From Marinobacter sp. X15-166B (GTDB lineage: Bacteria > Pseudomonadota > Gammaproteobacteria > Pseudomonadales > Oleiphilaceae), in the NCBI RefSeq assembly GCF_001752365.1, contig NZ_MEIY01000001.1, positions 2,224,473 to 2,288,472 on the forward strand: a DNA stretch of 64,000 bases, read 5' to 3'. The translations under genes were made by a program, and so were the position numbers. Below the pieces are notes generated by a model. It did no database searches. It worked only from the letters and a program-made list of their open reading frames with translations, and had not been told where the DNA came from. The stretch's first letter is position 1; every line of letters starts with the position of its first letter. Positions 45,084-54,175 of this stretch are shown here, in pieces.

Positions 45084-46472
45084 ATGTTTGAAAATCTGAC
45101 CGACCGACTTTCCGGCAGTCTGAAAAAAATATCAGGCCAGGCCCGCCTGACGGATGACAATATCAAGAGTACGCTGCGTGAAGTGCGCATGGCGCTGCTT
45201 GAAGCCGATGTTGCCTTGCCTGTCGTCAAAGTGTTTATCGACGGGGTGCGCAAGCGTGCCATCGGCCAGGAGGTCCAGCGCAGTCTGACGCCGGGGCAGG
45301 TGTTTGTGCGCGTGGTGCAGCAGGAGCTGGAGCGCGTCATGGGGGAGGGCAACGAGGGCTTGAACCTTGCTGTGCAACCCCCGGCGGTTATCATGATGGC
45401 GGGACTGCAGGGCGCCGGTAAGACCACCACCGTTGCCAAGCTGGCGCGCCAGCTCAAAGAGCGGCAAAAAAAATCCGTTATGGTCGTCAGTGCCGACGTT
45501 TACCGGCCGGCCGCCATTCAGCAGTTGCAAACCCTGGCGGCCGAAGTGGGGGTCGAGTTTCACCCCAGTACCGGGGACCAGGATCCGGTCGCGATTGCCG
45601 AGGGGGCCATCGACGCCGCCCGTAAAAAGCACCTCGACGTGGTCATTGTTGATACTGCGGGCCGGCTGCATGTCGATGAGCAGATGATGGCCGAGATCGG
45701 CCGTCTGCACAGCGCCATTAATCCGGTCGAAACCCTGTTTGTGGTCGATGCCATGACCGGTCAGGATGCTGCCAATACCGCCAAGGCGTTCAACGATGCC
45801 CTGCCGTTGACGGGGGTGGTGCTGACCAAAACAGACGGTGATGCCCGGGGTGGTGCGGCTTTGTCCGTGCGCCACATAACCGGCAAGCCCATCAAGTTCC
45901 TGGGGATCGGTGAAAAAACCGATGCGCTGGAGCCTTTCCACCCCGATCGGGTCGCTTCCCGTATTCTGGGTATGGGGGATGTGCTGTCGCTGATCGAGGA
46001 GGCGGAGCGCAAGCTTGATCAGGACAAGGCCAAAAAGCTCACCAAGAAGATCAAGAAAGGCAAAAGCTTTGATCTGGAAGATTTTCGCGATCAATTGCAG
46101 CAGATGAAAAACATGGGCGGCATCGGCGGCTTGCTGGACAAATTGCCGGGGATGGGGCAGATGGCCCAGATGGCTCAGCAACAGGTCAACGACAAGAGTG
46201 TCGGGCAGATGGAAGCAATCATCTGTTCCATGACCCCCAAAGAGCGTCGCTTTCCGGACACCATCAATAATTCCCGCAAGCGCCGGATTGCCGCCGGTTC
46301 CGGGTCCCAGATCCAGGACGTCAACCGCCTGCTGAAGCAGCACAAGCAAATGCAGAAGATGATGAAAAGGTTCAGTAAAAAAGGCGGCATGGCCAACATG
46401 ATGCGCGGCCTTGGCGGTATGGGCGGTGGCATGGGTGGCGGCGGCGGTATGCCGCCATTCGGGCGTATGTAA
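45084..46472 (+). CDS. ffh: signal recognition particle protein Ffh
   Basis: Ffh binds 4.5S RNA and signal sequences of membrane proteins and delivers ribosomes to FtsY. The 462-residue protein begins MFENLTDRLSGSLKKISGQA, the N domain. The G domain has GLQGAGKTTTVAKLA, DTAGRLHVDEQMMAEI, TKTDGDARGGAALS and GIGEKTDALEPF. The M domain after 300 contains the RNA-binding NNSRKRRIAAGSGSQIQDVN and methionine-rich signal-sequence groove, ending in a long Gly/Met tail (GGMGGGMGGGGGMPPFGRM). Confidence 0.98.
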   Translation: MFENLTDRLSGSLKKISGQARLTDDNIKSTLREVRMALLEADVALPVVKVFIDGVRKRAIGQEVQRSLTPGQVFVRVVQQELERVMGEGNEGLNLAVQPPAVIMMAGLQGAGKTTTVAKLARQLKERQKKSVMVVSADVYRPAAIQQLQTLAAEVGVEFHPSTGDQDPVAIAEGAIDAARKKHLDVVIVDTAGRLHVDEQMMAEIGRLHSAINPVETLFVVDAMTGQDAANTAKAFNDALPLTGVVLTKTDGDARGGAALSVRHITGKPIKFLGIGEKTDALEPFHPDRVASRILGMGDVLSLIEEAERKLDQDKAKKLTKKIKKGKSFDLEDFRDQLQQMKNMGGIGGLLDKLPGMGQMAQMAQQQVNDKSVGQMEAIICSMTPKERRFPDTINNSRKRRIAAGSGSQIQDVNRLLKQHKQMQKMMKRFSKKGGMANMMRGLGGMGGGMGGGGGMPPFGRM

Positions 46473-46615
46473 AAGCCGTAGTTATTAGCTGTTTTCTTTG
46501 GCGCTGAATTAGCATAGAATAGCGCCCCTTTCGAGTATGGGTCTTCCCGATACCCCTGAGCGGGGGTGCCGGGAAGCGTACAAAGTTCGTATAACTGAAC
46601 AGGATATAGGTCGAA
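46473..46615 (+). promoter_or_regulatory. rpsP leader with stable hairpin
   Basis: This 143-bp gap contains TAGAAT at 46515-46520 as a possible -10 (weak -35 TTTTCT at 46492, spacing 17). A 12-bp hairpin follows: CTTCCCG (46543-46549) and ACCCC (46552-46556) pair with GGGGT (46563-46567) and CGGGAAG (46570-46576) around a 6-base loop, with a 2x2 internal bulge. No T run follows, so it is more likely a leader structure than a terminator. Confidence 0.5.
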
Positions 46616-46861
46616 ATGGTTACAATCCGTTTGGCTCGTGGTGGCTCCAAGAAGCGCCCGTTCTACCATCTGACAGTCACTGACAGCCGTAAGTCCCGCG
46701 ATGGCAGCTTCATTGAGCGTGTTGGTTTCTTTAACCCGATTGCCCGTGGACAGGAAGAGCGTCTGCGCATTGATCAGGAACGCGTGAACTATTGGGTGAG
46801 CCAGGGTGCTCAGACCAGTGAGCGTGTTGCCCAGTTGTTGAAAAAGAACGCAGCGCAATAA
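46616..46861 (+). CDS. rpsP: 30S ribosomal protein S16
   Basis: S16 assists folding of the 16S 5' domain in the small subunit. The 81-residue product has the conserved start [19 protein letters not shown], followed by [15 protein letters not shown] and the late [16 protein letters not shown]. It heads the classical rpsP-rimM-trmD-rplS operon, 21 bp before rimM. Confidence 0.98.
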   Translation: MVTIRLARGGSKKRPFYHLTVTDSRKSRDGSFIERVGFFNPIARGQEERLRIDQERVNYWVSQGAQTSERVAQLLKKNAAQ

Positions 46862-46882
46862 GTTGCCAGTTGGGGTGTGGGC

Positions 46883-47410
46883 ATGACACAGCATCCGCAG
46901 GAAACTGTGATTGGCCGTATTACCTCGGTGTTTGGGGTCAAGGGATGGCTGAAAGTCTTCTCCTACACAGCCCCCAAAGAAGGCATGTTGAATTACCGCA
47001 ACTGGATTTTGCTCCAGGGTGGTAAGCGTATTTCTCTTGAGGTTGAGGACAGCCGCCGGCAGGGCCCGGGGATTGCCGTCAAGTTCAAGGGGGTGAATGA
47101 TCGTGATGTGGCCCGCAATTACTGTGGGGCTGACATCGTTGTGCCCACCGCCGCGTTGCCGGAGCTGCCGAAAGGCGAGTACTACTGGTATCAGCTGGAG
47201 GGGCTCAGCGTCGAAACGGTCGAAGGTGAGTGTTTCGGATCGGTACACCATCTTCTGGAAACAGGCTCGAACGACGTTCTGGTTGTAAGGCCCACGCCGG
47301 CTTCGATCGACCAAAAAGAGCGCTTGATTCCATACCTGCCCGATCAGGTGGTCAAAAGCATTGATCTGGCCGCCGGTCAAATGGTTGTGGATTGGGATCC
47401 GGAGTTCTAG
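46883..47410 (+). CDS. rimM: ribosome maturation factor RimM
   Basis: RimM helps assemble the 30S head by binding S19. ATG 46883 is preferred to an in-frame GTG 6 bp upstream because the conserved start is near QETVIGRITSVFGVKGWLKV. The 175-residue protein has this N-terminal RimM barrel and a C-terminal PRC-barrel with ELPKGEYYWYQLEGLSVET and LIPYLPDQVVKSIDL. It lies between rpsP and trmD. Confidence 0.96.
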   Translation: MTQHPQETVIGRITSVFGVKGWLKVFSYTAPKEGMLNYRNWILLQGGKRISLEVEDSRRQGPGIAVKFKGVNDRDVARNYCGADIVVPTAALPELPKGEYYWYQLEGLSVETVEGECFGSVHHLLETGSNDVLVVRPTPASIDQKERLIPYLPDQVVKSIDLAAGQMVVDWDPEF

Positions 47411-47413
47411 CGG

Positions 47414-48172
47414 GTGTGGATTGGCGCAGTCAGTTTGTTCCCTGGCATGTTCGACGCCGTGACCGAATACGGTATCACGGGGCGGGCAGTCCGGGATGGT
47501 TTGTTGACGTTCAGAAGCTGGAATCCCAGGGATTTCACCCACGATCGTCACCGCACTGTTGATGATCGGCCTTATGGTGGCGGTCCGGGCATGCTGATGA
47601 AGATTCAGCCCCTGCGCGATGCCATTCATGCGGCTCGAAACGATGCGCCTGGTAAAGCTTGTGTAGTGTATTTGTCACCGCAAGGTGAGCCTCTGGATCA
47701 GGCCCTGGTTGAATCGCTTGCCGCAGAACAGAATCTCATTCTGGTGGCGGGGCGTTACGAAGGGGTCGATGAACGCCTGATATCGACGGAAGTTGATCGG
47801 GAAGTGTCACTGGGTGACTTTGTTCTGTCCGGTGGCGAGTTGGCAGCCATGGCTGTCATTGATGCGGTCGCGCGCTGTATACCCGGAGTGTTGGGGCATG
47901 CGCAATCAGCAGAGCAGGACTCTTTTGCTGACGGTTTGCTGGATTGCCCGCACTACACCCGGCCTGAGGTTTACGAAGGGCTTGTGGTGCCGGAAGTGCT
48001 GTTGGGTGGCCATCACGAGCAGATTCGGCGTTGGCGGCTGAAACAGTCGCTGAGGCGAACCCGGGAGCGACGCCCCGACCTGTTGGAACGACGGGTTTTA
48101 GCGGCCGAAGAGCGTGAACTGCTGGAAGAAATTTTGAATGAACCCGGTGCCTTTGAATCGTCAAGGCATTAA
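47414..48172 (+). CDS. trmD: tRNA (guanine-37-N1)-methyltransferase
   Basis: TrmD methylates G37 of tRNAs reading CUN, CCN and CGG, preventing frameshifts. It starts at GTG 47414, 3 bp after rimM, giving 252 residues. The SPOUT knot motifs are [25 protein letters not shown] and the SAM loop [20 protein letters not shown]. The C-terminal domain includes [13 protein letters not shown] with the catalytic Asp upstream. Confidence 0.97.
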   Translation: MWIGAVSLFPGMFDAVTEYGITGRAVRDGLLTFRSWNPRDFTHDRHRTVDDRPYGGGPGMLMKIQPLRDAIHAARNDAPGKACVVYLSPQGEPLDQALVESLAAEQNLILVAGRYEGVDERLISTEVDREVSLGDFVLSGGELAAMAVIDAVARCIPGVLGHAQSAEQDSFADGLLDCPHYTRPEVYEGLVVPEVLLGGHHEQIRRWRLKQSLRRTRERRPDLLERRVLAAEERELLEEILNEPGAFESSRH

Positions 48173-48196
48173 AAGATTAGGTATCAGGAGCATACG

Positions 48197-48553
48197 ATGA
48201 GCGGCAAGAACAACATCATCAATCAGATTGAAACTGAACAGATGACCAAGGACATCCCGGATTTTGCACCGGGTGACACAGTTATTGTGCACGTGCGTGT
48301 TACAGAAGGAACCCGTGAGCGTCTTCAGGCGTTCGAAGGCGTGGTTCTGGGTAAGCGTAACCGGGGCATGAACTCGTCTTTCACCGTGCGTAAAATTTCT
48401 TACGGTGTGGGCGTTGAGCGTACCTTCCAGACTTTCTCCAAGCTGATCGACAGCATTACAGTCAAGCGTCGCGGTGCAGTTCGCGCGGCCAAGCTGTACT
48501 ACCTGCGCGATCTGTCCGGTAAGGCGGCGCGTATCAAAGAAAAGCTGGGCTGA
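48197..48553 (+). CDS. rplS: 50S ribosomal protein L19
   Basis: L19 lies at the 30S-50S interface. The 118-residue protein has the family features [40 protein letters not shown] and [20 protein letters not shown], ending in [18 protein letters not shown]. It follows trmD by 24 bp and is the last gene before a strong terminator. Confidence 0.98.
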   Translation: MSGKNNIINQIETEQMTKDIPDFAPGDTVIVHVRVTEGTRERLQAFEGVVLGKRNRGMNSSFTVRKISYGVGVERTFQTFSKLIDSITVKRRGAVRAAKLYYLRDLSGKAARIKEKLG

Positions 48554-48595
48554 GTGCTGCGGACCCGGGGTCCCCGGTAATTCGGTACCAAGCAG

Positions 48596-48624
48596 AAAAG
48601 GCAGCCAGTGGCTGCCTTTTTTTT
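48596..48624 (+). terminator. rho-independent terminator of the rpsP operon
   Basis: AAAGGCAGCC (48597-48606) pairs perfectly with GGCTGCCTTT (48610-48619) over a 3-base loop, followed by a run of eight T. It ends rpsP-rimM-trmD-rplS. Its position supports a start for xerD at 48652, downstream. Confidence 0.93.
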
Positions 48625-48651
48625 GTGATTGCAGCAGGGTGGGAAAACACA

Positions 48652-49566
48652 GTGAAAGCGACAGTACAGCCGGCCGACGCGGCGCTGATCCAGCGTTTCA
48701 TTGACGCGCTCTGGCTGGAGGACGGGCTGGGGGAGTTGACCCGCAAGGCGTATCAGGGTGATCTGGAGCGGCTGTGTGCCTGGGCCGGACAGCGGCCGGG
48801 GAGGCCCGGGTTGCTGACGTTGTCCCGAGCGGATCTGTTGGCGTGGGTGTCCAGCGGCCTGGCCGAGGGGCTGAAAACCTCCACGGCCGCCCGGCGGCTG
48901 TCCGGCTTGCGACGGTTTTACCGGTATTTGCTGCGGGAGCAACTCATCACCGAAGACCCGACTTTGCTGATCGAAAGCCCGGGCCTGCCGAAGCGGCTGC
49001 CCGACACCCTGTCGGAAGCGGATGTGGAATCCTTGCTGGCCCAGCCGGATGTGGAGGTACCGCTGGAGTTGCGGGACCGGGCGATGTTGGAGGTTTTGTA
49101 CGGCTGCGGGTTGCGGGTGACGGAACTGGTCGGCCTGCGGGTGGATCAGCTCAACCTGCGCCAGGGTGTGGCCCGGGTCAGTGGCAAAGGCGGCAAGGAG
49201 CGGTTGGTGCCACTGGGGGAGGAAGCGGTGGACTGGGTGCTGCAGTATCTGGCCTCCGCGCGCGGGACCTTGCTGAAGGGACGGCTGTCGGATGCGCTGT
49301 TTCCGGGCAGCCGGGGGCAGGCCATGACCCGACAGGCGTTCTGGTACCGGATCAAGCAGTACGCCAGTCGCGCGGGCATCACCAAACCCCTGTCACCCCA
49401 TACCCTGCGGCACGCGTTTGCAACCCACCTGTTGAATCACGGAGCCGATTTGCGGGTGGTGCAGATGTTGTTGGGGCACGCCGATCTCTCCACCACCCAG
49501 ATCTACACCCATGTCGCGCGGCAGCGCTTGCACGCCTTGCATCATCAGCACCACCCACGGGGGTGA
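48652..49566 (+). CDS. xerD: tyrosine recombinase XerD
   Basis: XerD with XerC resolves chromosome dimers at dif. GTG 48652 follows GGGTGGGA at good spacing; an upstream GTG at 48625 abuts the terminator. This gives 304 residues against 298 in E. coli. The N-terminal SAM-like domain (FIDALWLEDGLGELTRKAY) precedes the catalytic domain: Arg in GCGLRVTELVGL, Lys in GKGGKERLVPLG, His-Arg in SPHTLRHAFATHLL and His plus Tyr nucleophile in LLGHADLSTTQIYTHV. XerC is the main alternative name, but PHTLRHxFATHLL and the context near hom fit XerD. Confidence 0.92.
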   Translation: MKATVQPADAALIQRFIDALWLEDGLGELTRKAYQGDLERLCAWAGQRPGRPGLLTLSRADLLAWVSSGLAEGLKTSTAARRLSGLRRFYRYLLREQLITEDPTLLIESPGLPKRLPDTLSEADVESLLAQPDVEVPLELRDRAMLEVLYGCGLRVTELVGLRVDQLNLRQGVARVSGKGGKERLVPLGEEAVDWVLQYLASARGTLLKGRLSDALFPGSRGQAMTRQAFWYRIKQYASRAGITKPLSPHTLRHAFATHLLNHGADLRVVQMLLGHADLSTTQIYTHVARQRLHALHHQHHPRG

Positions 49567-49594
49567 TTGTGGTTTTGTCGGCGCGGTTAATCGG

Positions 49595-49613
49595 TATACT
49601 ATGCAGCGCATAG
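49595..49613 (+). promoter_or_regulatory. -10 hexamer and short palindrome before hom
   Basis: TATACT at 49595-49600 is a good -10 for hom, though its -35 (TTTTGT at 49573, spacing 16) is weak. A perfect 6-bp inverted repeat, CTATGC-AGC-GCATAG at 49599-49613, overlaps the expected transcription start and could be an operator. Confidence 0.4.
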
Positions 49614-49640
49614 CAACTCATGTGAATCAGAGGTGAAAGC

Positions 49641-50942
49641 TTGAAAGACGTCAGTGTCGGAATCTGTGGATTGGGAACAGTGGGCGGAGGTACGTTCAAC
49701 GTATTGGGCCGCAATGCCAGCATCATAGCCGGACGCGCAGGCTGCCGCATTCGGGTGGGCCGGGTGGCCAGCCGGACCCCCCGGAGTGATATGGATCTGG
49801 GAGCGATTCCGTTCACGACCGATGTATTCGATGTGGTGAACGATCCCGACATTGATATTGTGGTCGAACTGGTCGGCGGCGAAGGCGTCGCCAAAGACCT
49901 CGTGATGGCAGCCATCGCCCAGGGAAAGCACGTGGTCACCGCCAACAAGGCCCTGATCGCCGTTCACGGCAATGAAATATTTGCGGCGGCTGCCGCAAAA
50001 GGCGTCATGGTCGCATTTGAGGCCGGCGTCGCGGGTGGCATCCCGGTGATCAAAGCGATTCGCGAAGGCATGGCCGCCAACCGCATCGACTGGATGGCCG
50101 GCATCATCAACGGTACCGGCAACTACATCCTCACGGAAATGCGGGCCGGCCGCGAGTTCGCGGAAGTGCTCAGGGAAGCCCAGGCCCTGGGGTACGCTGA
50201 AGCGGATCCGACCTTTGACGTCGAGGGCATAGACGCGGCCCATAAACTGACCATTCTGGCGTCCACCGGTTTCGGTGTGCCGCTGAAATTCGAACAGGCG
50301 TACACCGAGGGTATTTCGGCGATTACCCCCTTCGACATCGCCCATGCCGAACAGCTGGGTTACCGCATCAAGCATCTGGGAGTCGCGCGCCGCCGTGAGG
50401 ACGGCATTGAGCTGCGGGTTCACCCCACACTGGTGCCGCAAAGTCACCTGATTGCGCAGGTGGACGGGGTGCTTAACGCGGTGCTGGTCGACGGGGATGC
50501 GGTCGGTCAGACCATGTATTACGGCCCGGGCGCCGGAGCCGAGGCGACCGCGTCGGCGGTCATCGCGGACATCGTAGATGTGGCCCGCTCGGTGGTCAGC
50601 GGCAGCGGCCAGACGGTACCTTTCCTCGGCTTCGTGGACTCGGCTCTGGAGGACCTGCCGGTATTGTCCATGGACGACGTGCAGTCGGCCTACTACCTGC
50701 GGATTCAGGCGTTTGATCGCCCGGGTGTACTGGCCAAGGTGGCTTCGATTCTCAGTGAACACGGCATTAACATTGAGTCGATCATGCAGAAAGAATCGGA
50801 GCTCACAGACGGCCGGATACCGGTCATTATCCTGACCCATACGGTGCAGGAACGGCAGATGAACTGTGCCATCGATGATCTGGAGGCGCTGACCGACATT
50901 GACGGTCGGGTGGTCCGGATCCGTGCAGAAAACTTTCAATAA
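49641..50942 (+). CDS. hom: homoserine dehydrogenase
   Basis: Hom reduces aspartate semialdehyde to homoserine, precursor of threonine and methionine. It begins at a TTG (49641) preceded by GAGGTGAAAG; no ATG or GTG would preserve the N-terminal nucleotide motif VGICGLGTVGGGTFNVL. The 433-residue product has the catalytic segment AGIINGTGNYILTEM, EADPTFDVEGIDAAHKL with the active lysine, and a C-terminal ACT domain (RIQAFDRPGVLAKVASILSE), suggesting feedback control by threonine. It is the monofunctional form, followed 12 bp later by thrC. Confidence 0.96.
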   Translation: MKDVSVGICGLGTVGGGTFNVLGRNASIIAGRAGCRIRVGRVASRTPRSDMDLGAIPFTTDVFDVVNDPDIDIVVELVGGEGVAKDLVMAAIAQGKHVVTANKALIAVHGNEIFAAAAAKGVMVAFEAGVAGGIPVIKAIREGMAANRIDWMAGIINGTGNYILTEMRAGREFAEVLREAQALGYAEADPTFDVEGIDAAHKLTILASTGFGVPLKFEQAYTEGISAITPFDIAHAEQLGYRIKHLGVARRREDGIELRVHPTLVPQSHLIAQVDGVLNAVLVDGDAVGQTMYYGPGAGAEATASAVIADIVDVARSVVSGSGQTVPFLGFVDSALEDLPVLSMDDVQSAYYLRIQAFDRPGVLAKVASILSEHGINIESIMQKESELTDGRIPVIILTHTVQERQMNCAIDDLEALTDIDGRVVRIRAENFQ

Positions 50943-50954
50943 CAGGTATTCAAG

Positions 50955-52355
50955 GTGAGATACATCAGCACGCGGGGCCAGGCCCCCGCATTGGGGTTCG
51001 AGGACGTTCTGCTCACCGGGCTCGCGCCGGATGGCGGTTTGTATGTGCCCGAGTCATTGCCGCACTTCAGCATCGAAGAGATTCGCAGCTGGCGCGGGCT
51101 GTCCTACAGCGAGCTGGCGTTCAACGTCATGCACCCGTTTGTGGAAGACACCATTCCGGCAGACGATTTCCGCACCATGCTGGATGAAACCTACCAGCAA
51201 TTTGCCCACGGCGCGGTGGCGCCGCTGGTGCAGCTCGACAGCAACGAGTGGGTCATGGAGCTGTTCCGCGGACCCACCCTGGCGTTCAAGGACTTTGCCC
51301 TGCAATTGTTGGGTCGCCTGCTGGATTACGTACTGGAAAAGCGCAATCAGCACGTGGTCATCATGGGGGCCACCTCCGGTGATACCGGTTCGGCCGCCAT
51401 TGAAGGTTGCCGCCATTGCAAACACGTGGATATTTTCATCCTGCACCCCCACGAGCGGGTGTCGGAAGTCCAGCGTCGCCAGATGACCACGGTGACCGGT
51501 GACAACATTCACAACATCGCCGTACGGGGCAATTTTGACGATTGCCAGCGCATGGTCAAAGCCAGCTTTGGTGACCAGTCGTTCCTCGGCGGGAAAACCC
51601 AGCTGGCGGCCGTCAATTCGATCAACTGGGCCCGCATCATGGCTCAGATCGTTTACTATTTTCACGCTTCGCTGGCGTTGGGTGGCCCCGACCGCAGCCT
51701 GGCCTTCTCGGTCCCCACCGGCAACTTCGGCGACATTTTTGCGGGCTATCTGGCCAAGCAGATGGGCTTGCCTGTTTCCCAGCTGGTGATCGCCACCAAC
51801 CGCAACGACATTCTGCACCGCTTCATGAGTGGCAACAAATACGAGCAGCAACAGTTGGAGCACACCCTGTCGCCGAGTATGGACATCATGGTGTCGAGCA
51901 ATTTCGAGCGTTTGTTGTTTGATCTGCATGGCCGGGATGGTGACGCCGTGAAAACCCTGCTGGAGAACGCCAGCAAAGGGCCGGTCAGCATTGCAGATTA
52001 CCGCTGGCGTCAGGCGCGCAAGTTGTTTGACAGCGAAGCGGTCGACGACCAGGCCACCTGCGACACCATCCGCGACGTGTACCAGCAAAACGAGTATCTG
52101 CTGGACCCGCACACCGCGATTGGCGTGCGCGCGGCCCGCAGCTGCCGCCGGGACGCCAGCGTACCCATGGTCACCCTGGCAACCGCGCATCCCGCCAAGT
52201 TCCCGGACGCCATTGCCGCCGCCGGTGTCAATGTGGACGCGGAGCTGCCCGCCCACATGGCCGATCTGTTCGAGCGCGACGAGCGGTACACCGTGCTGGA
52301 CAACGAGCTGACCTCGGTGCAGGACTTCATCGCCGAACACTGGCAGCACGCGTAA
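50955..52355 (+). CDS. thrC: threonine synthase
   Basis: PLP enzyme converting O-phosphohomoserine to threonine. GTG 50955 gives VRYISTRGQAPALGFEDVLL, the usual start, and 466 residues, the longer form of Pseudomonas type. The PLP lysine is in GPTLAFKDFALQLLG, the phosphate loop is GATSGDTGSAAIEG and the substrate region is FSVPTGNFGDIFAGYLAKQ. It is transcribed with hom and recJ. Confidence 0.97.
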   Translation: MRYISTRGQAPALGFEDVLLTGLAPDGGLYVPESLPHFSIEEIRSWRGLSYSELAFNVMHPFVEDTIPADDFRTMLDETYQQFAHGAVAPLVQLDSNEWVMELFRGPTLAFKDFALQLLGRLLDYVLEKRNQHVVIMGATSGDTGSAAIEGCRHCKHVDIFILHPHERVSEVQRRQMTTVTGDNIHNIAVRGNFDDCQRMVKASFGDQSFLGGKTQLAAVNSINWARIMAQIVYYFHASLALGGPDRSLAFSVPTGNFGDIFAGYLAKQMGLPVSQLVIATNRNDILHRFMSGNKYEQQQLEHTLSPSMDIMVSSNFERLLFDLHGRDGDAVKTLLENASKGPVSIADYRWRQARKLFDSEAVDDQATCDTIRDVYQQNEYLLDPHTAIGVRAARSCRRDASVPMVTLATAHPAKFPDAIAAAGVNVDAELPAHMADLFERDERYTVLDNELTSVQDFIAEHWQHA

Positions 52356-52361
52356 TTTGGC

Positions 52362-54092
52362 ATGACCATCAAAAAGATCCAGCGCCGCCCTGTTCCCGGT
52401 GCCAGCCGGGACTGGGGGGGGCAGCTGCCGCCCTTGTTGAGGCGTTTGTATTCGGCCCGCGGGGTGACCTCCGACGCGCAGCTGGACTACACCCTGAAAC
52501 AGTTGGCTTCCCCCCTCGACCTGCGCGGTATTGACGGCGCGGTCGAGTTGTTGACGCAGGCCATCGCCGAACAACAGCGGGTCCTGGTACTGGGGGATTT
52601 TGACGCCGATGGTGCCACCAGCACCGCCGTGGCCCTGTTGGGGTTGTCCATGCTCGGGCTGCAACACATCGACTATCGGGTGCCCAGCCGGTTTGCCGAT
52701 GGTTACGGCCTGACCCCGGGTATCATTGAACGATTGCAGCAAGAGAATGCCTTGCCTGACCTGCTGATTACCGTGGACAACGGCATCGCCGCAGTCGAGG
52801 GGGTGCAAGCGGCCAAGGACCTGGGTGTCCGTGTGCTGGTCACCGATCATCATCTGGCCGGCGAGCGGTTACCGGCGGCGGACGCCATCGTCAATCCCAA
52901 TCAGCCGGGCTGTTCCTTCCTGAGCAAGCACGCCGCCGGTGTGGGCGTCATGTTTTACGTGTTGACGGCCCTGCGACGGTATTTGCGGGAGGCCGGGCGA
53001 CTGCCGGACCCGCAGCCGAATTTGGGCAGTCTGCTGGATCTGGTGGCCCTGGGTACGGTGGCCGACGTGGTGCCGCTGGATCACAACAACCGCATCTTCG
53101 TTGAGCAAGGGTTGCGGCGGATCCGCCAGGGCCTGGCCCGTCCCGGCATTCTGGCGCTGCTGGATATTGCCGGCCGGGATCATACCCGGATCAGCGCAGT
53201 CGATCTGGGGTTTGTGGTCGGCCCCCGGCTGAATGCGGCCGGCCGGCTCGATGACATGAGCGTGGGCATTGCCTGCCTGCTGGCCGATGGCGAGGACGAA
53301 GCTCGCCGGCTGGCGCAGGAACTGGATACGCTCAATCGCGAACGGCGCACCATAGAAGACGGCATGAAAGCGCAGGCGCAGGAACTGCTGGCCTCCATGT
53401 CCCTGGACCTTGACGGTTTGCCGTGGGGGTTGGCGCTCTATGAGCCCGATTGGCATCAGGGGGTGATTGGCATTCTGGCGGCACGCCTGCGGGAACAGAC
53501 CCATCGGCCGGTGATCGCTTTTGCCCGCGGTGAAGACGGCACGGAGCTGAAAGGTTCGGCCCGTTCCATCCCCGGCTTGCATATCCGGGACCTGCTGGCG
53601 ACGGTTGCATCCCGGCATCCGGGCATGCTGAAAAAGTTCGGGGGTCACGCCATGGCCGCCGGCATAACGATAGACGCGGCCGGTCTGGAACCCTTTGCTG
53701 ATGCCTTTGACGCCGCGGTACGCGACACCCTCACTGCGGACGCTCTGGAAGCGGTGGTGGTCACTGACGGTCCCTTGTCAGCAGCAGAGCTGACCCTGGA
53801 AACCGCAGCCCTGCTGCGCCGCGCAGGCCCCTGGGGGCAACATTTTCCCGAGCCACTGTTCGATGGCGAATTCCGCGTGGTCCGCCAGCGTATCGTGGGT
53901 GAGAACCATTTGAAACTGGTGCTGCAGCCGGACTGGGGGGGCGATATCATCGATGCCATTGCTTTCAACACAGGACCGGTGGTCCCGGATTACACCCTCA
54001 CCGGGGCCCGGGTGGTCTACAAGCCGGACGCCAATACCTTCCGAGGGCGCACCAGCCTGCAGCTGCTGATTGATTACATCGAGCCGATTTGA
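52362..54092 (+). CDS. recJ: single-strand DNA exonuclease RecJ
   Basis: RecJ degrades single-stranded DNA 5' to 3' in recombination and mismatch repair. The 576-residue product matches the family length. DHH-family motifs are LVLGDFDADGATSTAVALL, LITVDNGIAAVEG, VTDHHLAGERLP, the VALGTVADVVPLD motif and GPRLNAAGRLDD. The C-terminal DHHA1 domain has GVIGILAARL, KGSARSIPGLHIRDLL and KFGGHAMAAGITI. It begins 6 bp after thrC. Confidence 0.97.
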   Translation: MTIKKIQRRPVPGASRDWGGQLPPLLRRLYSARGVTSDAQLDYTLKQLASPLDLRGIDGAVELLTQAIAEQQRVLVLGDFDADGATSTAVALLGLSMLGLQHIDYRVPSRFADGYGLTPGIIERLQQENALPDLLITVDNGIAAVEGVQAAKDLGVRVLVTDHHLAGERLPAADAIVNPNQPGCSFLSKHAAGVGVMFYVLTALRRYLREAGRLPDPQPNLGSLLDLVALGTVADVVPLDHNNRIFVEQGLRRIRQGLARPGILALLDIAGRDHTRISAVDLGFVVGPRLNAAGRLDDMSVGIACLLADGEDEARRLAQELDTLNRERRTIEDGMKAQAQELLASMSLDLDGLPWGLALYEPDWHQGVIGILAARLREQTHRPVIAFARGEDGTELKGSARSIPGLHIRDLLATVASRHPGMLKKFGGHAMAAGITIDAAGLEPFADAFDAAVRDTLTADALEAVVVTDGPLSAAELTLETAALLRRAGPWGQHFPEPLFDGEFRVVRQRIVGENHLKLVLQPDWGGDIIDAIAFNTGPVVPDYTLTGARVVYKPDANTFRGRTSLQLLIDYIEPI

Positions 54093-54175
54093 ACGGCCTG
54101 CGGCTGCTTTGCTGCGCCATTTCGGGTAAAATGCGGCCTCTGATTTTTTAGTATCCGACAGGCGAGTACGAATCC

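Noticed and set aside
48553..48580. GC-rich palindrome GGACCCGGGGTCC after rplS as terminator
   Set aside because: It has no T run, and a much better terminator follows at 48596-48624.
48625..48651. xerD start at GTG 48625
   Set aside because: It lies directly against the T run of the rplS terminator and lacks a ribosome binding site; GTG 48652 has one.
51054..52853. Minus-strand open frame of about 600 codons over thrC and recJ
   Set aside because: Both sense genes have complete catalytic motifs; the antisense product is rich in His, Gln and Gly and has no domain.
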